Below, one piece after another: positions 53,601-63,779 of a stretch of DNA of 64,000 nucleotides. The DNA is from Lucinisca nassula. Taxonomy: Eukaryota; Mollusca; Bivalvia; Lucinida; Lucinidae. The number at the start of each line of letters is the position of its first letter. The first letter of the stretch is position 1. The stretch is from the NCBI GenBank assembly GCA_963580285.1, contig OY757020.1, forward strand, positions 103,543,497 through 103,607,496. Direction: 5' to 3'. A program made the position numbers and the translations under genes. A model generated the notes under the pieces. That model was not told the DNA's origin, did no database searches, and saw only the letters and a list, made by a program, of their open reading frames with translations.

Positions 53601-53687
53601 AAAGCCATGGCAGGCAAATACACAGTGAAACTATTAAGACCGCCTTAAATTAAATCTACTGTAAAAATCATAAAAATTTGAACACCT

Positions 53688-53882
53688 TGAGGACTTACCG
53701 TAATTCTCCTAAAGTTTTAACAAGCTTGTTTCATGAACCAGCAGAGTCCAAAAGTTGCAGACAGAATGGCAAACAGTAGAGACCCTAATCAGACTGCTCA
53801 TTCAGAAGCAGTCTGATCAGGGTCTGCACTGTTTGCTTCTATGCCTATTTGTCCCAATTCTTGGTATATCATTATGGTAATT
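53688..53882. mobile_element. P2 element, subfamily 2, intact palindrome
   Basis: GAGGACTTACCGTAATTCTC, TTTCATGAACCAGCAGAGTC, GACCCTAATCAGACTGCTCA + TTCAGAAGCAGTCTGATC, CACTGTTTGCTTCTATGCCT, TTGTCCCAATTCTTGG. Confidence 0.82.
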
Positions 53883-53900
53883 CTTCTTTCAAAATATACA

Positions 53901-54260
53901 TACAGTAAAACTTTGATGGCTCGTACTCCGATGGCTAGTTTACCATGGATGAGTCGACCCCGTTCTTGAGTCCGCAGGGACTTCCTCCAAATATGATATA
54001 GGGGTAATGTAGGAAGATTTTTTTCATTTATCTTGCAAAAGTATGCTGTGTGTACTCATTAGAATCGCCTCATCCAGGCGATTCTAATGAGTACACACAA
54101 CATACATTTATAATACAGAACACCGGAAAGATATCCACAATTATCTCCATTATCCCTCCTGGTATGGCACTAATAGTATCCCTCTGTGGCTCGAACTACC
54201 GCTGTCTCGAACAAATTTTCATGGTCCCAAAGTGGTTCGAGCCATCGAAGTTCGCCTGTA
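53901..54260. mobile_element. MITE family C with a P1-like palindrome, full length
   Basis: Ends TACAGTAAAACTTTGATGGC and GCCATCGAAGTTCGCCTGTA are inverted and unlike subfamilies A/B. The centre at about 54041-54110 is a perfect stem TATGCTGTGTGTACTCATTA + GAATCGCCTC around ATCC. Confidence 0.85.
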
Positions 54261-54271
54261 TATGTATGTTT

Positions 54272-54505
54272 TGCCAGTCTCTGTAGCTCAGTCAGATGCG
54301 CGTCTAACTGGTGATCAGGAGGAGGCAGGTTCGATACCTGCCAGGGTTGGATGATCATGAAATCTTATCTATGGTCATTCTCTCCCTTCTGCTGATTCAA
54401 GAAGGGCAGTTGCAAGTTTCTGGTGAATGTGCACTGTACTGGTTAACTGCTTATGTTTTAGCCTGCCCAGAAAAAGTGTGGATAGGCAAACTGACTGACT
54501 CTGGA
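54272..54505 (+). mobile_element. SINE family S3, full length
   Basis: GCCAGTCTCTGTAGCTCAGT, CAGATGCGCGTCTAACTGGT, GCAGGTTCGATACCTGCCAG (B box), GCTGATTCAAGAAGGGCAGT, TAACTGCTTATGTTTTAGCC, AAAAAGTGTGGATAGGCAAA. Confidence 0.82.
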
Positions 54506-55026
54506 TCAAAGTTCTCATTAAGTCCAATTTTCATTTCTGACTCCAACTTTTTAGAAAGTATCAATAGACAAGTATGGTAAAACCCCAATTTTTAAAATCC
54601 TAGTGAGAATCCTGCTGGGTGGCAATAAAAATTGCAAATATTCAGCAGAAAAAACAGGGTAGGTCGGAGCTATTTTTTAGGCCTAAATAGACGGTTTTAA
54701 GACCACTTTCGAACAGTCCCAAAGGTGGTCTAAATATAGGATTTTTACTGTATTACATGCATGTAAACAAAGCAGAGCAATGAACATCCTTGAAATAAAT
54801 ATAGAAAAAATGTGGGGTTTACAAGGATATACATCGTTATATTTGCTTAAAACCATAGATTGTGGGGCCTCGACAATACATTCCATGATTGTGACAAAAT
54901 GTGACAAATATCGCCATTTTTTTTTTCAAAAAAGTTATTTGTTAGGCATGAATGAATCCACTATGCCATATGCATCATGAAACATCCTATATAATTTTGA
55001 TCCCCTTAAACCTCACTTTATAATTA

Positions 55027-55436
55027 TCAGGCCTCATACTGACCAATCTTTTCCGAACCTGAAAGACCTGAATTTGCAGCCTTAACCCTCATCCTGCTGT
55101 ACATGACAACCATTACCTTTGCAAACAGTGTAGATCCAGATCAGATGGCTTCTGAAGAAGCCATTTGCAAACAGTGTAGATCCAGATCAGATGGCTTCTG
55201 AAGAAGCCATCTGATCAGGATCTACACTGTTTGTAATGCAGTTTGTGACTTGAATACATTATATCAAATAATTTGATTGGTGAATAGGCAGAAATGGGTG
55301 CAGCAAAAGAATTTTATTCAGAGGGTAAGTGTTAAATAGTCATTTTAAACAGAATATAGGAGGAAAAATCAAAATCTAAAAAGCCTGAAATCAAGAAACA
55401 ATCAAGCCCTAAAAGCCTGAAAAATATGAGGCCTGA
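55027..55436. mobile_element. Element with TCAGGCCTCATA terminal inverted repeats
   Basis: Ends TCAGGCCTCATA (55027-55038) and TATGAGGCCTGA (55425-55436), flanked on both sides by ATTA. Hosts a P2 element of subfamily 3 at 55082-55335. Confidence 0.8.
55082..55335. mobile_element. P2 element, subfamily 3, left arm duplicated
   Basis: TTAACCCTCATCCTGCTGTA to GAGGGTAAGTGTTAA. The segment TTGCAAACAGTGTAGATCCA + GATCAGATGGCTTCTGAAGAAGCCAT occurs twice in tandem (from about 55120 and 55169); only the second is followed by the full right arm. Confidence 0.85.
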
Positions 55437-55679
55437 ATTATAGAGTAAAACTGGGGTTTACAGGGGTATACATTATTTTTCTAATTTCTGCCCAAAAACA
55501 TAGATTGTGGGTACTCGTTAGAACCGCATGCGCAAGGCGGTTCTAACAAGTTCCCACAATCTATGTTTTGGACAGAAATATGAAAAATAATCAGAATTCT
55601 TTATCTGAAACATTCACCATTTTTGCATTATTTGCTGGCTCCCAGCTTACAATTTATCAATATTGGAAAAACAGGTAAC

Positions 55680-55866
55680 CAGAACCCCCTGACCTTGAAA
55701 GAAACTGACAACTGCCCTTCCTGAATCAGCGGAAGGAAGAGAATGACCGTAGAAAAGATTTCATAAACAATATCCACGAAAGAATGTTGCCAACCCCGGC
55801 AGGAATCGAACCTGTGTCCTCCTGAACACCAGTCAGATGTGCATCCAACTGAGCTAAAAAAAGGCC
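55680..55866 (-). mobile_element. SINE family S3, near full length
   Basis: Read minus: CTCAGTTGGATGCACATCTG, ACTGGTGTTCAGGAGGACAC, GGTTCGATTCCTGCCGGGGT, GATTCAGGAAGGGCAGTTGT. Confidence 0.78.
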
Positions 55867-56100
55867 GACCAATTAAATATGATACCAAACACTAGTGAAA
55901 TGATATTGTTTCACTTCACTAGTTACTGAAACCCATTTATGTTGTTGGGTACTTTTTTCTTTGCTTACTTTCTGCTTTAAAAAGAAAATTTACTATTTTT
56001 TTCGGCTACCACTGCTAAAAATATCCACATTTTCATGAGTGCATGAAGATGAAACTTTCCCATATTTTCTTTAGTTTGTACACCATTCATAGTTGGTTCC

Positions 56101-56240
56101 ATTACGTAAACAAGTCTGTGAAATGAACAACCCCCTAAACCCCACTTTATATAGAGAAAATTGGGGATTACAGGGGTATACATTTTTTTCTTATTTCTGC
56201 TCCAAGACATAGGTTGTGGGTGCTTGTTAGAACTACCTCA
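56101..56240. mobile_element. P1 MITE, subfamily A, left half
   Basis: ATTACGTAAACAAGTCTGTG, AATTGGGGATTACAGGGGTA, GTGGGTGCTTGTTAGAACTACC. Cut off at the palindrome centre by an S1 SINE. Confidence 0.75.
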
Positions 56241-56486
56241 AAGAACTACCATCAACACTGTACAGGTCATTTTCGAGTAGTTGCTTCCGATTTTGTGGGA
56301 TTTCTACCCGATGTTGAGATGAAACCAATATGGTGTATAAGCATGGACGGTCCGACTCGCACCCCTTAGCCTGGACAGGCTTAGATCCTCTAAGCGGTTT
56401 ACTAGTTCTCGCGTGCAGTCAGATTCAGCCCTGCGTGGGAGCAACATGCAGCCCAACTATTTCTTCAAGCCCCAATGGGCGGGGGC
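56241..56486 (-). mobile_element. SINE family S1, tail-truncated
   Basis: Read minus: GCCCCCGCCCATTGGGGCTT head through GCTTATACACCATATTGGTT; the CAAA tail is missing. Confidence 0.8.
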
Positions 56487-56830
56487 GTCACATAGTTGGA
56501 TTTACAGGGTTGTTTAGTATATTATACAGACTTGTTAATGTGAAGAAAACTTCTTTATATTATAGTTTTTTACTGGGACATATTTTCAAAACAACCAAAG
56601 TCTTACCATGGATCTTCTCCTGAAAGCCTTTATATATATATATGTCACAATCTTATGAAATTCCAAAGATCATTTATAATAATTTGGGACATGACCTCAG
56701 CCACTCTTCACGAAGAATACATTGTATGTGTACTAGTTTTCCTACGCTGTGTTAATGAATTTCTTTTCCTTTGTTCTGTCAATGCTTGAAAGGACTGAAT
56801 AAAATGCATTACACTTGTGCACATATGACA

Positions 56831-57072
56831 TTTTTTTTTTTTTTTTTTTTTGGTTTTGGTTTTACGGCCCTTTCAAGATTATTTCACTCATATCGAGCCG
56901 ATCGTTAATCAGAGGCGGGCGAAAACCGGAGTACCCGGAGAAAAACCACCTGACCTTCCGTTGCAGAACTTGGCGTCTCACACGTGGCCCGAGCGAGGCT
57001 CGAACCTACGGCGGTGAGAGACCTAATGACTAAGAGTCAGCGCTCTTATCCACTAGGCCACGGAGGCCCGTA
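56831..57072 (-). mobile_element. SINE family S2, full length with target duplication
   Basis: Read minus: GGGCCTCCGTGGCCTAGTGG, ATAAGAGCGCTGACTCTTAG, GTAGGTTCGAGCCTCGCTCG (B box), CGATCGGCTCGATATGAGTG, TTGAAAGGGCCGTAAAACCA, poly(A). Flanked by CACATATGACAT at 56819-56830 and 57074-57085. Confidence 0.92.
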
Positions 57073-57088
57073 CACATATGACATATAG

Positions 57089-57173
57089 GGTGCATACATT
57101 TACCGGAAAGCACCAAAATACCGGAAAGCAAACCAAAATACCGGAAAGCACATACAAATACCAAAAAGCACTT
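57089..57173. repeat. Left arm of a 4-kb inverted repeat
   Basis: GGTGCATACATTTACCGGAA then three copies of ACCAAAATACCGGAAAGCA-like units. The inverse lies at 61059-61142. Confidence 0.85.
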
Positions 57174-57552
57174 TGTATTTATTTTTTCTGCGCAGGAACA
57201 TGTTAAAAATGAAATTTAGGCCTATGTATTAGATTTATATTGATAATTTTACCTAAAGAACTTAAATATTTATCCCCAATCCCCTAGGGTATTGTCAGAA
57301 TTACATGCAAGTTTCAAAAATTACACGCTGCTATCTATATCTATCTTCATATACTGCAGCAACTGTTTGAGAGTGTTGCTTGACGTTAGCTCAACATAGG
57401 GTGTCTATTCGGAGATCACCGCCAAGTGACCATGTAAGGTTTACCAGGGTTTCCATTGCTAGAGCGGGGGTAGTGTCTCTGACTAAATACGGTGTATAGC
57501 ACGTCTGTTCAACAATTCACATGAAGATTTAGCTGTTTAGCGGGTAGTGGCG

Positions 57553-57835
57553 GCTATATAGCCCTTTCAAGATTTTCACATATATCGAGCCGATCGTTTG
57601 GGTTGGCAAAATGGGAGAACCAGGAGAAAATCAGACAGAACTTGTCTTTCACACATGTTTTTTGAGCGGGATGCGAACCACCAATTAAGCGAGTGGAACT
57701 CAGAGAAAAACCAAACAGAACTTGTCTCCTAGAGACTCTCTTGCCACAAGTGAACTGTGCGGGGGCGCGGACCACAGCGATGAGCGACCTATTGAGAAAG
57801 AGTCAGCGCTTCTAACCACTAGGCCACCGAGACCC
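57553..57835 (-). mobile_element. SINE family S2, diverged, internally expanded
   Basis: Read minus: GGGTCTCGGTGGCCTAGTGG, TTAGAAGCGCTGACTCTTTC, and tail AATCTTGAAAGGGCTATATA. The middle holds a near-duplicate of CAGAACTTGTCT and surrounding sequence. Confidence 0.72.
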
Positions 57836-57837
57836 GG

Positions 57838-58262
<425 letters not shown>

Positions 58263-58496
58263 GACCCGTTGAAAACAATGTACCTATAGGAGCTTTTTTC
58301 GTGACGTACTTCCGGTTCTAAAAATAGAACGGGAATAGTCCTGGCCGTCAACTGTTGTATTGCTTCAATGCAGTGGAACAGATAAGGTGTTAATTACAGC
58401 GTAAAACAGTGGAATTCTTTAAAACCTTTAGCGAATTCTAATGTAAGATAATAGGAGAAACACTGATTTGCTTCCAGGTGTGAAATTTCGCATTAT

Positions 58497-58935
58497 GAAA
58501 TCATGCCTATACAAACACATTATCAATTTTTCGGCTAAAACATGGAAATTTTAAGATGAAAAATTGTGCTATTTTTCTTATTTCTGCTCAAAACATAGAC
58601 TGCGGGAACTCGATAGAACCGGCTCGACGAGACAAGGCGGTTCTATCGAGTACCCACAATCTATGCTATTTTTTTCTTTTCTATTTTTTCTATTTGATTT
58701 GAGGTTTAACGTCCCCGTCAACACTGTAAAGGTCATCAATCTATGCTAAAAAAACATAGATTGCGGGAACTCGATAGAACCGCCTCGACGAGGCGGTTCT
58801 ATCGAGTACCCGCAATCTATGTTTTGAGACGAAATAAGAAAAATACTAATTAGCTATAGCCCTGTAAACCCCAGTTTTACTATATAAAACTGGGGTTTGA
58901 GGGGGTCAAAATCGCATAGGCGTGTGTTTCATGAC
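58497..58935. mobile_element. P1 MITE, subfamily B, palindrome duplicated around an S1 fragment
   Basis: TGAAATCATGCCTATACAAA to ATAGGCGTGTGTTTCATGACG. Two P1 palindromes (58596-58668 and 58749-58822), both with GAACTCGATAGAACC arms, flank a 45-bp S1 tail fragment. Confidence 0.85.
58693..58737 (-). mobile_element. SINE family S1, 3' fragment
   Basis: Read minus: TGACCTTTACAGTGTTGACG + GGGACGTTAAACCTCAAATC. Flanked by CAATCTATGCTA on both sides (about 58657-58668 and 58737-58748), which looks like a target duplication. Confidence 0.75.
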
Positions 58936-59007
58936 GGCAAATCCCAAGTGTTATTCTTTTAGTTAACTGCTGCTCTTAAAGATATATTGCACGTACGATC
59001 CAACAGG

Positions 59008-59195
<188 letters not shown>

Positions 59196-59577
59196 GCGTA
59201 CCAGCAATTATCGAGCGTAGGTAAATGTAAATTACTCTGGCGTTAAATAACTCCACGTCAACCGATATGTAACGTGTTAACAACGTCGTGTCTACATCAA
59301 ACCAACATCAAAACGATGCACTGATTCTGACTTTGCAACGTCGATGAAACGTCAGAACGTTGCAACGGCGATAATACGGCGTTGCTTCACAAGATATCAT
59401 TTGCCCGCCCAGTGCTCGGACCCGTCATTCGGACTCAGTGGGATTGGAACATTAAATTCAAAACAAACGTAGGACACCCTTTCACTGCATGAGAATGAAA
59501 CACTCCTTCGCAAGTGCATGATTTTACAGTAAAATCTGGTAGATTTGTAGATTTGTTCAACCTGCCCAGCCCATACA

Positions 59578-59791
59578 TTAACCCATTTGGTACCGGAAAA
59601 CCCTAAAGGGTTAACTGGCAAACAGTGCAGGTCCAGATCAGACGCCGCAGAACGCGGCCTCTGATCAGGACCTACACTGTTTGCAAAAAGTTCAGCCATT
59701 TTCCAAATAAATTTTGAAGAAAACCCAACCTGACAATGGACTCCTGCTATATATAAGGAGGAAGATTCCATTTGGTACAAAAAAGGGTCAA
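59578..59791. mobile_element. P2 element, subfamily 1, second copy
   Basis: TTAACCCATTTGGTACCGGA to TTTGGTACAAAAAAGGGTCAA. The core GTGCAGGTCCAGATCAGACG + CCGCAGAACGCGGCC and mirrored arm are well kept. Confidence 0.88.
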
Positions 59792-59869
59792 TGGCTTATA
59801 AGCTTAGCTCTACAATATCTTCTTCGATACAAGGATCAGTCAAACCACTCTCATCTCAACGGTCACGTG

Positions 59870-60130
59870 ACATTAAAGTTAATTGGAGCGAGTGTCGACG
59901 GCATGACGTCGAGCCAACGTTAACTCGACGCCCGTCTGTCAGTCCACTCATTAGTTTTTTTCGACTGTCAGTATGTTTATTTGTCTGTCTAAATGTCCGT
60001 TCGTTCGTCAGTTAGTCATTCAGTCGGTCTGTCTGTCGTCGTCAGTTTGTGAGTCAAACATCTCAACGGCCATGTGGCATTGAAGTCAGTTGGAGTGGGT
60101 GTCGACGGCATGCCGTCGAACCAACGCTTA
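59870..60130. repeat. Two imperfect tandem units of about 190 bp
   Basis: TCATCTCAACGGTCACGTGA and ACATCTCAACGGCCATGTGG start matching stretches. Each continues GGAGYGRGTGTCGACGGCAT and CGAGCCAACGTTAACTCGAC or equivalent, then GTCNGT-rich sequence. Confidence 0.7.
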
Positions 60131-60258
60131 CTCGACTGCCCGTCCGTCCGTCAGTCCACACATTAGTTTATATCGCCTGTCAATATGTTTCTGTCCGCCC
60201 GTTTGTTAGTCAGTCAAATCGCCGTTATTCTTTACTTACAAAATATGTTTTTACGTAT

Positions 60259-60262
60259 CTAT

Positions 60263-60345
<83 letters not shown>

Positions 60346-60374
60346 CCTACCTACCTACCTACCTACCTACCTAC

Positions 60375-60436
<62 letters not shown>
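60259..60436. repeat. (TATC)n/(TACC)n microsatellite, about 178 bp
   Basis: Compound tract: ATCT repeats, a block of ACCT repeats near 60343-60373, then ATCT again. Confidence 0.98.
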
Positions 60437-60437
<1 letters not shown>

Positions 60438-60740
60438 CATGTGCAATTTTAATAAATTGAAGATTCACCTGCCTAGTTTTGGCTTAAACAATATTTTATT
60501 TCTAGTAAACATCATGTACAATTAAATACATTGGAACTGACACATACGATCGAACAGTAAGCCTTGGGCTTATAGATATCATCTCCTAAAACAAACTGAT
60601 TTACGTTACATTTGAGTGATATGACTGAAAATACTGAGTAAATTGTTTGTGATTGAGACAGACAGGCATAGGTCATTCACGAAGAGATTTTCGTCAATTA
60701 AAAACAGATCAAGGATAAATGAACTTCAGTAATAAACACA

Positions 60741-60850
60741 CAATAGAAGTGGAGGCAATGATCAGGAATCGATACAATCGACCCACAGCTCCTATCAGAG
60801 ACACCAAAGGGAAAGACACACAAACATGAAACAACAGACCAGAGAGGAAC
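60741..60850 (-). repeat. UR1 repeat fragment
   Basis: Read minus: TCTGGTCTGTTGTTTCATGT, CTTTCCCTTTGGTGTCTCTG, TCGATTGTATCGATTCCTGA. Interrupted at its end by the 60851-60982 foldback. Confidence 0.75.
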
Positions 60851-60982
60851 ACAGGGACACGGTTCATATTGATTTTGCTCTTCTAGAGAGATATAAGCGT
60901 ACGAGTATATACAGTGTATATATATAGTGACACTTATATCTCATTCTAGAAGAGCAAAATCAATATGAACCGTGTCCCTGTG
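60851..60982. mobile_element. Foldback element with 9-bp target duplication
   Basis: Arms ACAGGGACACGGTTCATATT + GATTTTGCTCTTCTAGA are identical over 37 bp, then about 11 more pair after a 2-base offset. The loop of about 30 bp is TA-rich. Flanked by GAGAGGAAC at 60842-60850 and 60983-60991. Confidence 0.92.
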
Positions 60983-61058
60983 GAGAGGAACCATAGCTGT
61001 TCCAGATATGTTATATATTTCATTTAAATACAATTTTCTAATGTTTTCCCGTATATAT

Positions 61059-61142
61059 AAGTGCTTTTTGGTATTTATATGTGCTTTCCGGTATTTTGGT
61101 TTGCTTTCCGGTATTTTGGTGCTTTCCGGTAAATGTATGCAC
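61059..61142. repeat. Right arm of a 4-kb inverted repeat
   Basis: AAGTGCTTTTTGGTATTTAT, three TGCTTTCCGGTATTTTGGT-like units, CCGGTAAATGTATGCACC. The inverse of 57089-57173 at high identity. Confidence 0.85.
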
Positions 61143-61828
61143 CGTGACATATGTAGCGAAATGAAAGAAGACTGTTATAAATATCATCTATCTCTATCTG
61201 GTTACATATCAAGAAATTTAAGTCTAGGGGAAACCTTATTGAACATGGGTCTTAAATTGGTTTCAAAGAATCAAATCAGGAAGGTAAAATGATCGAAGGA
61301 AACAGGGATGGTTTAGTAGAAAACGACACAAAACGTTTGACGTTTGGGCGCCATACTTTTGTTTGTAAGCAAAGACACTTCCGCCTGTCAAAAACACCTT
61401 GCGTTAGTACACTTTACAGAATTAAATTAAATGTTCTTTACCTTTTCTTCCTGGCACTCAGTCGCTTCTGCTATAACTAGCTTATTTTCTGGGACGAAAG
61501 ACTCGCTCATAAGTCAAACCTTTGTGAAATTCGTCAGCATTTAATCCAATTCTTCGTCCATGTTGTTTTGTTTTGCTATTTATGCAATAGTTGACCTAAA
61601 TTATCAATACTGAAATCTCATTGGTCGCTATTTCCATCATATCTAATTTTAGATTTCTAGAATCTTCGGGTTAAAATCCGGAACGTTCCGTATTTTTCCG
61701 TTTGCATAACAACCACTAATACGGAATAAACCGGCGATACTCGTTGAAACTCAGTCACGTGCTGTACTAATGTTTTGATTTGAGTAATCAGCTGATCCAA
61801 AAGACCCAGATTCTGGACATGCGCACTT
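61143..61828. other. No gene or repeat recognised
   Basis: Possibly single-copy flanking DNA. Short frames show no known motif. Confidence 0.4.
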
Positions 61829-62042
61829 TTAACTCTTATCATGCTGTTCACGACAACCCCTATCTTTGGAAACAGTGTAGATCCAGATCAGATGGCTTCT
61901 GAAGAAGCCATCTGATCAGTATCTACACTGTTTGACATTCAATTTATGAATTTGTAGAAATAAATTACATCAAGTAATTTGATTGGTTCAAAGTCAGAAA
62001 TGGGCGTGGCTAAACTGAAAATTCAGCAAGAGAAGGGTTAAA
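61829..62042. mobile_element. P2 element, subfamily 3, intact
   Basis: TTAACTCTTATCATGCTGTT to GAGAAGGGTTAAA. The core GTAGATCCAGATCAGATGGC + TTCTGAAGAAGCC and mirrored arm CATCTGATCAGTATCTACAC. Confidence 0.9.
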
Positions 62043-62229
62043 AGTATTTTTTTTTTTAATGCGGTACGTCCGAACCTGCATTTTTCTGGAATTACGACAC
62101 CGATACAACGTTCGTAGGCCTGACTTTTGTTGCTGGCTGGTCTTAATAAAATTCACATAGCGCGCGGTTTTTTTTGTTTTTAAATCTTTGAGTCCTCGCT
62201 TGATTCGAGGCCCACCCCACTCCCCAGTA

Positions 62230-62322
62230 AGCATTCTACATAAATCTACAGCGGGCCGTTAACGGCCCGTGAGGGTAGCTGACGGGCCGCTAACGGCCCG
62301 CTGTAGATTTATGTAGAATGCT
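62230..62322. repeat. 93-bp palindrome, GC-rich arms
   Basis: AGCATTCTACATAAATCTAC + AGCGGGCCGTTAACGGCCCGT mirrored, one mismatch, around a loop of about 10 bp. Inner arms themselves contain the palindrome GGGCCGTTAACGGCCC. Confidence 0.9.
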
Positions 62323-62339
62323 AGCAGGGTCAACGTTGC

Positions 62340-62452
62340 TTCCACATGGCTTTCATTCCGCAAAACCTGGAGTGTATGTAATGTACACCTGCGAGTAATG
62401 GCCAAATTTGACCGATCGCAGTAGCAGTAAAAAGAAAGAAAGAAAGAAAGAA
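62340..62452 (+). mobile_element. SINE family S6, 5'-truncated, (AAAG)n tail
   Basis: ATGGCTTTCATTCCGCAAAA + CCTGGAGTGTATGTAATG, then TGACCGATCGCAGTAGCAGT and (AAAG)n. Matches the last 110 bp of the 57838 copy but ends in a different microsatellite. Confidence 0.82.
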
Positions 62453-62493
62453 AGTGGGACAGTCAGATAAAATGGCATCTCAAGCCCTGCCGC
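62453..62493 (-). mobile_element. SINE family S1 fragment
   Basis: GTGGGACAGTCAGATAAAAT + GGCATCTCAAGCCCTGCC corresponds to the S1 middle. Confidence 0.6.
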
Positions 62494-62777
62494 CATTACG
62501 ACAACACCCCCGTGCGACATAGTGCATTTTTTCCAGCTCCAAACTGACGACTTTTCTTATGAAAATCCGTGACATTTTTTTATTTATTCTGCAAACATAT
62601 AGTTTGTGGGTGCTCGTTATAACCGTCTCATTGAGGCGGTTCTAACAAGTACCCCCACATCCTAGGAGGCGGTTCTAACGAGTAGCCACAACCTATGTCT
62701 TGGGGCAGAAATATATATAAAAAAATGTATATCCCTGTAAACCCCAGTTTTCTCTGTATAAAGTGGGGTTTAGTTGT

Positions 62778-62808
<31 letters not shown>

Positions 62809-62838
62809 GGTTAATTTCACGGATGTGTTCGCGTGATG
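62491..62838. mobile_element. P1 MITE, subfamily A, reverse, partly duplicated arm
   Basis: CCATTACGACAACACCCCCG to TTCACGGATGTGTTCGCGTGATGG. One complete palindrome with GTCTCATTGAGGC and an extra right arm (GAGGCGGTTCTAACGAGTAG). A (GT)n(G)n run at 62775-62811 replaced part of one end. Confidence 0.82.
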
Positions 62839-62852
62839 GCCATATGAACATG

Positions 62853-62962
62853 CATGGACTCACCACTTTGCCTGCCCTATGAGCGGTTTACCAGTACTCA
62901 TGTGCGGTCGGTTTCAGCTCTTTGTGGAAGCAATATTTCACCAGGCCCCGATTGGCGTGGGC
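62853..62962 (-). mobile_element. SINE family S1, head part
   Basis: Read minus: GGCCCACGCCAATCGGGGCC, ACCGACCGCACATGAGTACT, CGCTCATAGGGCAGGCAAAG. Confidence 0.75.
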
Positions 62963-63064
62963 CGCCTGTCAGCCTGTCTTAATTTCTCTCTCAGGAGTCT
63001 TAATTTCGCTTTTACTAATACCTTTCGTGGAAACTTTTAATTATTATTATTTATTTTTTTTTTT

Positions 63065-63282
63065 GGGGGGGGGGGGGGTTCGTTTTACGACCCTTTCCAG
63101 ATTATTTCACTCATATCGAGCCGATCGTTAATCAGAGGTTGGCGAAAACCGGAGAAAACCCCCTGACCTTCCGTTGCAGAACTTGGCGTCTCACATGTGA
63201 CCGAGACAGGCTCGAACAACAGCAGTGAGGGACCTAATGATTAAGAGTCAGCACCCCTATCCATTAGGCCACGGAGGCCCGT
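63065..63282 (-). mobile_element. SINE family S2, full length
   Basis: Read minus: GGGCCTCCGTGGCCTAATGG, ATAGGGGTGCTGACTCTTAA, TGTTCGAGCCTGTCTCGGTC, CGATCGGCTCGATATGAGTG, GGAAAGGGTCGTAAAACG, then a C-run and poly(A) on that strand. Confidence 0.88.
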
Positions 63283-63396
63283 TAACCTTTTTTTATTATT
63301 TTTATGTTAGTAAAAAGAAGTGGGGGCGGGGGCTATAAGAACTTGTTATAACTTTTATTTCCATAACCACCCCGCCCCACCACCTTGTTTTTTACT

Positions 63397-63690
63397 TGTT
63401 TATTTGTTTGATTTGAAGTTTAACGTCCCCGTCAACACTGTATAGGTCATTTTGGAGACGTTGCTTCCAGTTTCGTGGGACTTTTACCCGACATTGAGAT
63501 GAAATGACATCTCGATCCCTGCCGCCCAATGAAACCAATAGGGTTTATAAGCATGGACGACCGACTCGCGCCGCTTTGCCTGGGCAGGCTTAGATCCTCT
63601 AAGCGGTTTACCAGTACTTGTGTGCTGGTCGGTTTCAGCTCTGCGTGAAAGCATCATGCAGAACATCTATTTCTTCAAGTCCCGATGGGA
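63397..63690 (-). mobile_element. SINE family S1, near full length
   Basis: Read minus: TCCCATCGGGACTTGAAGAA, ACCAGCACACAAGTACTGGT, GGCAGGGATCGAGATGTCAT, TTGACGGGGACGTTAAACTT, CAAATCAAACAAATAAAC tail. Confidence 0.88.
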
Positions 63691-63779
63691 AACTGACGCG
63701 CAGTTGCGCGTAAGTGGTGATATAGTTTAGACAGGCCGACAGATATGTCTGATGCCGTGTCGGTGGACCAGTCTCACAG

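Larger units (their letters stand above)
54975..55605. mobile_element. P1 MITE, subfamily B, split by a nested insertion
   Basis: Left end TATATAATTTTGATCCCCTT + AAACCTCACTTTATAATTA. It resumes at 55437 (ATTATAGAGTAAAACTGGGG) and continues through a P1 palindrome with an altered CATGCGCAAGG centre to CAGAAATATGAAAAATAA. The gap is the 55027-55436 element. Confidence 0.75.

Noticed and set aside
54272..54350. Possible tRNA gene
   Set aside because: Head of S3, a family with at least four other copies in the window.
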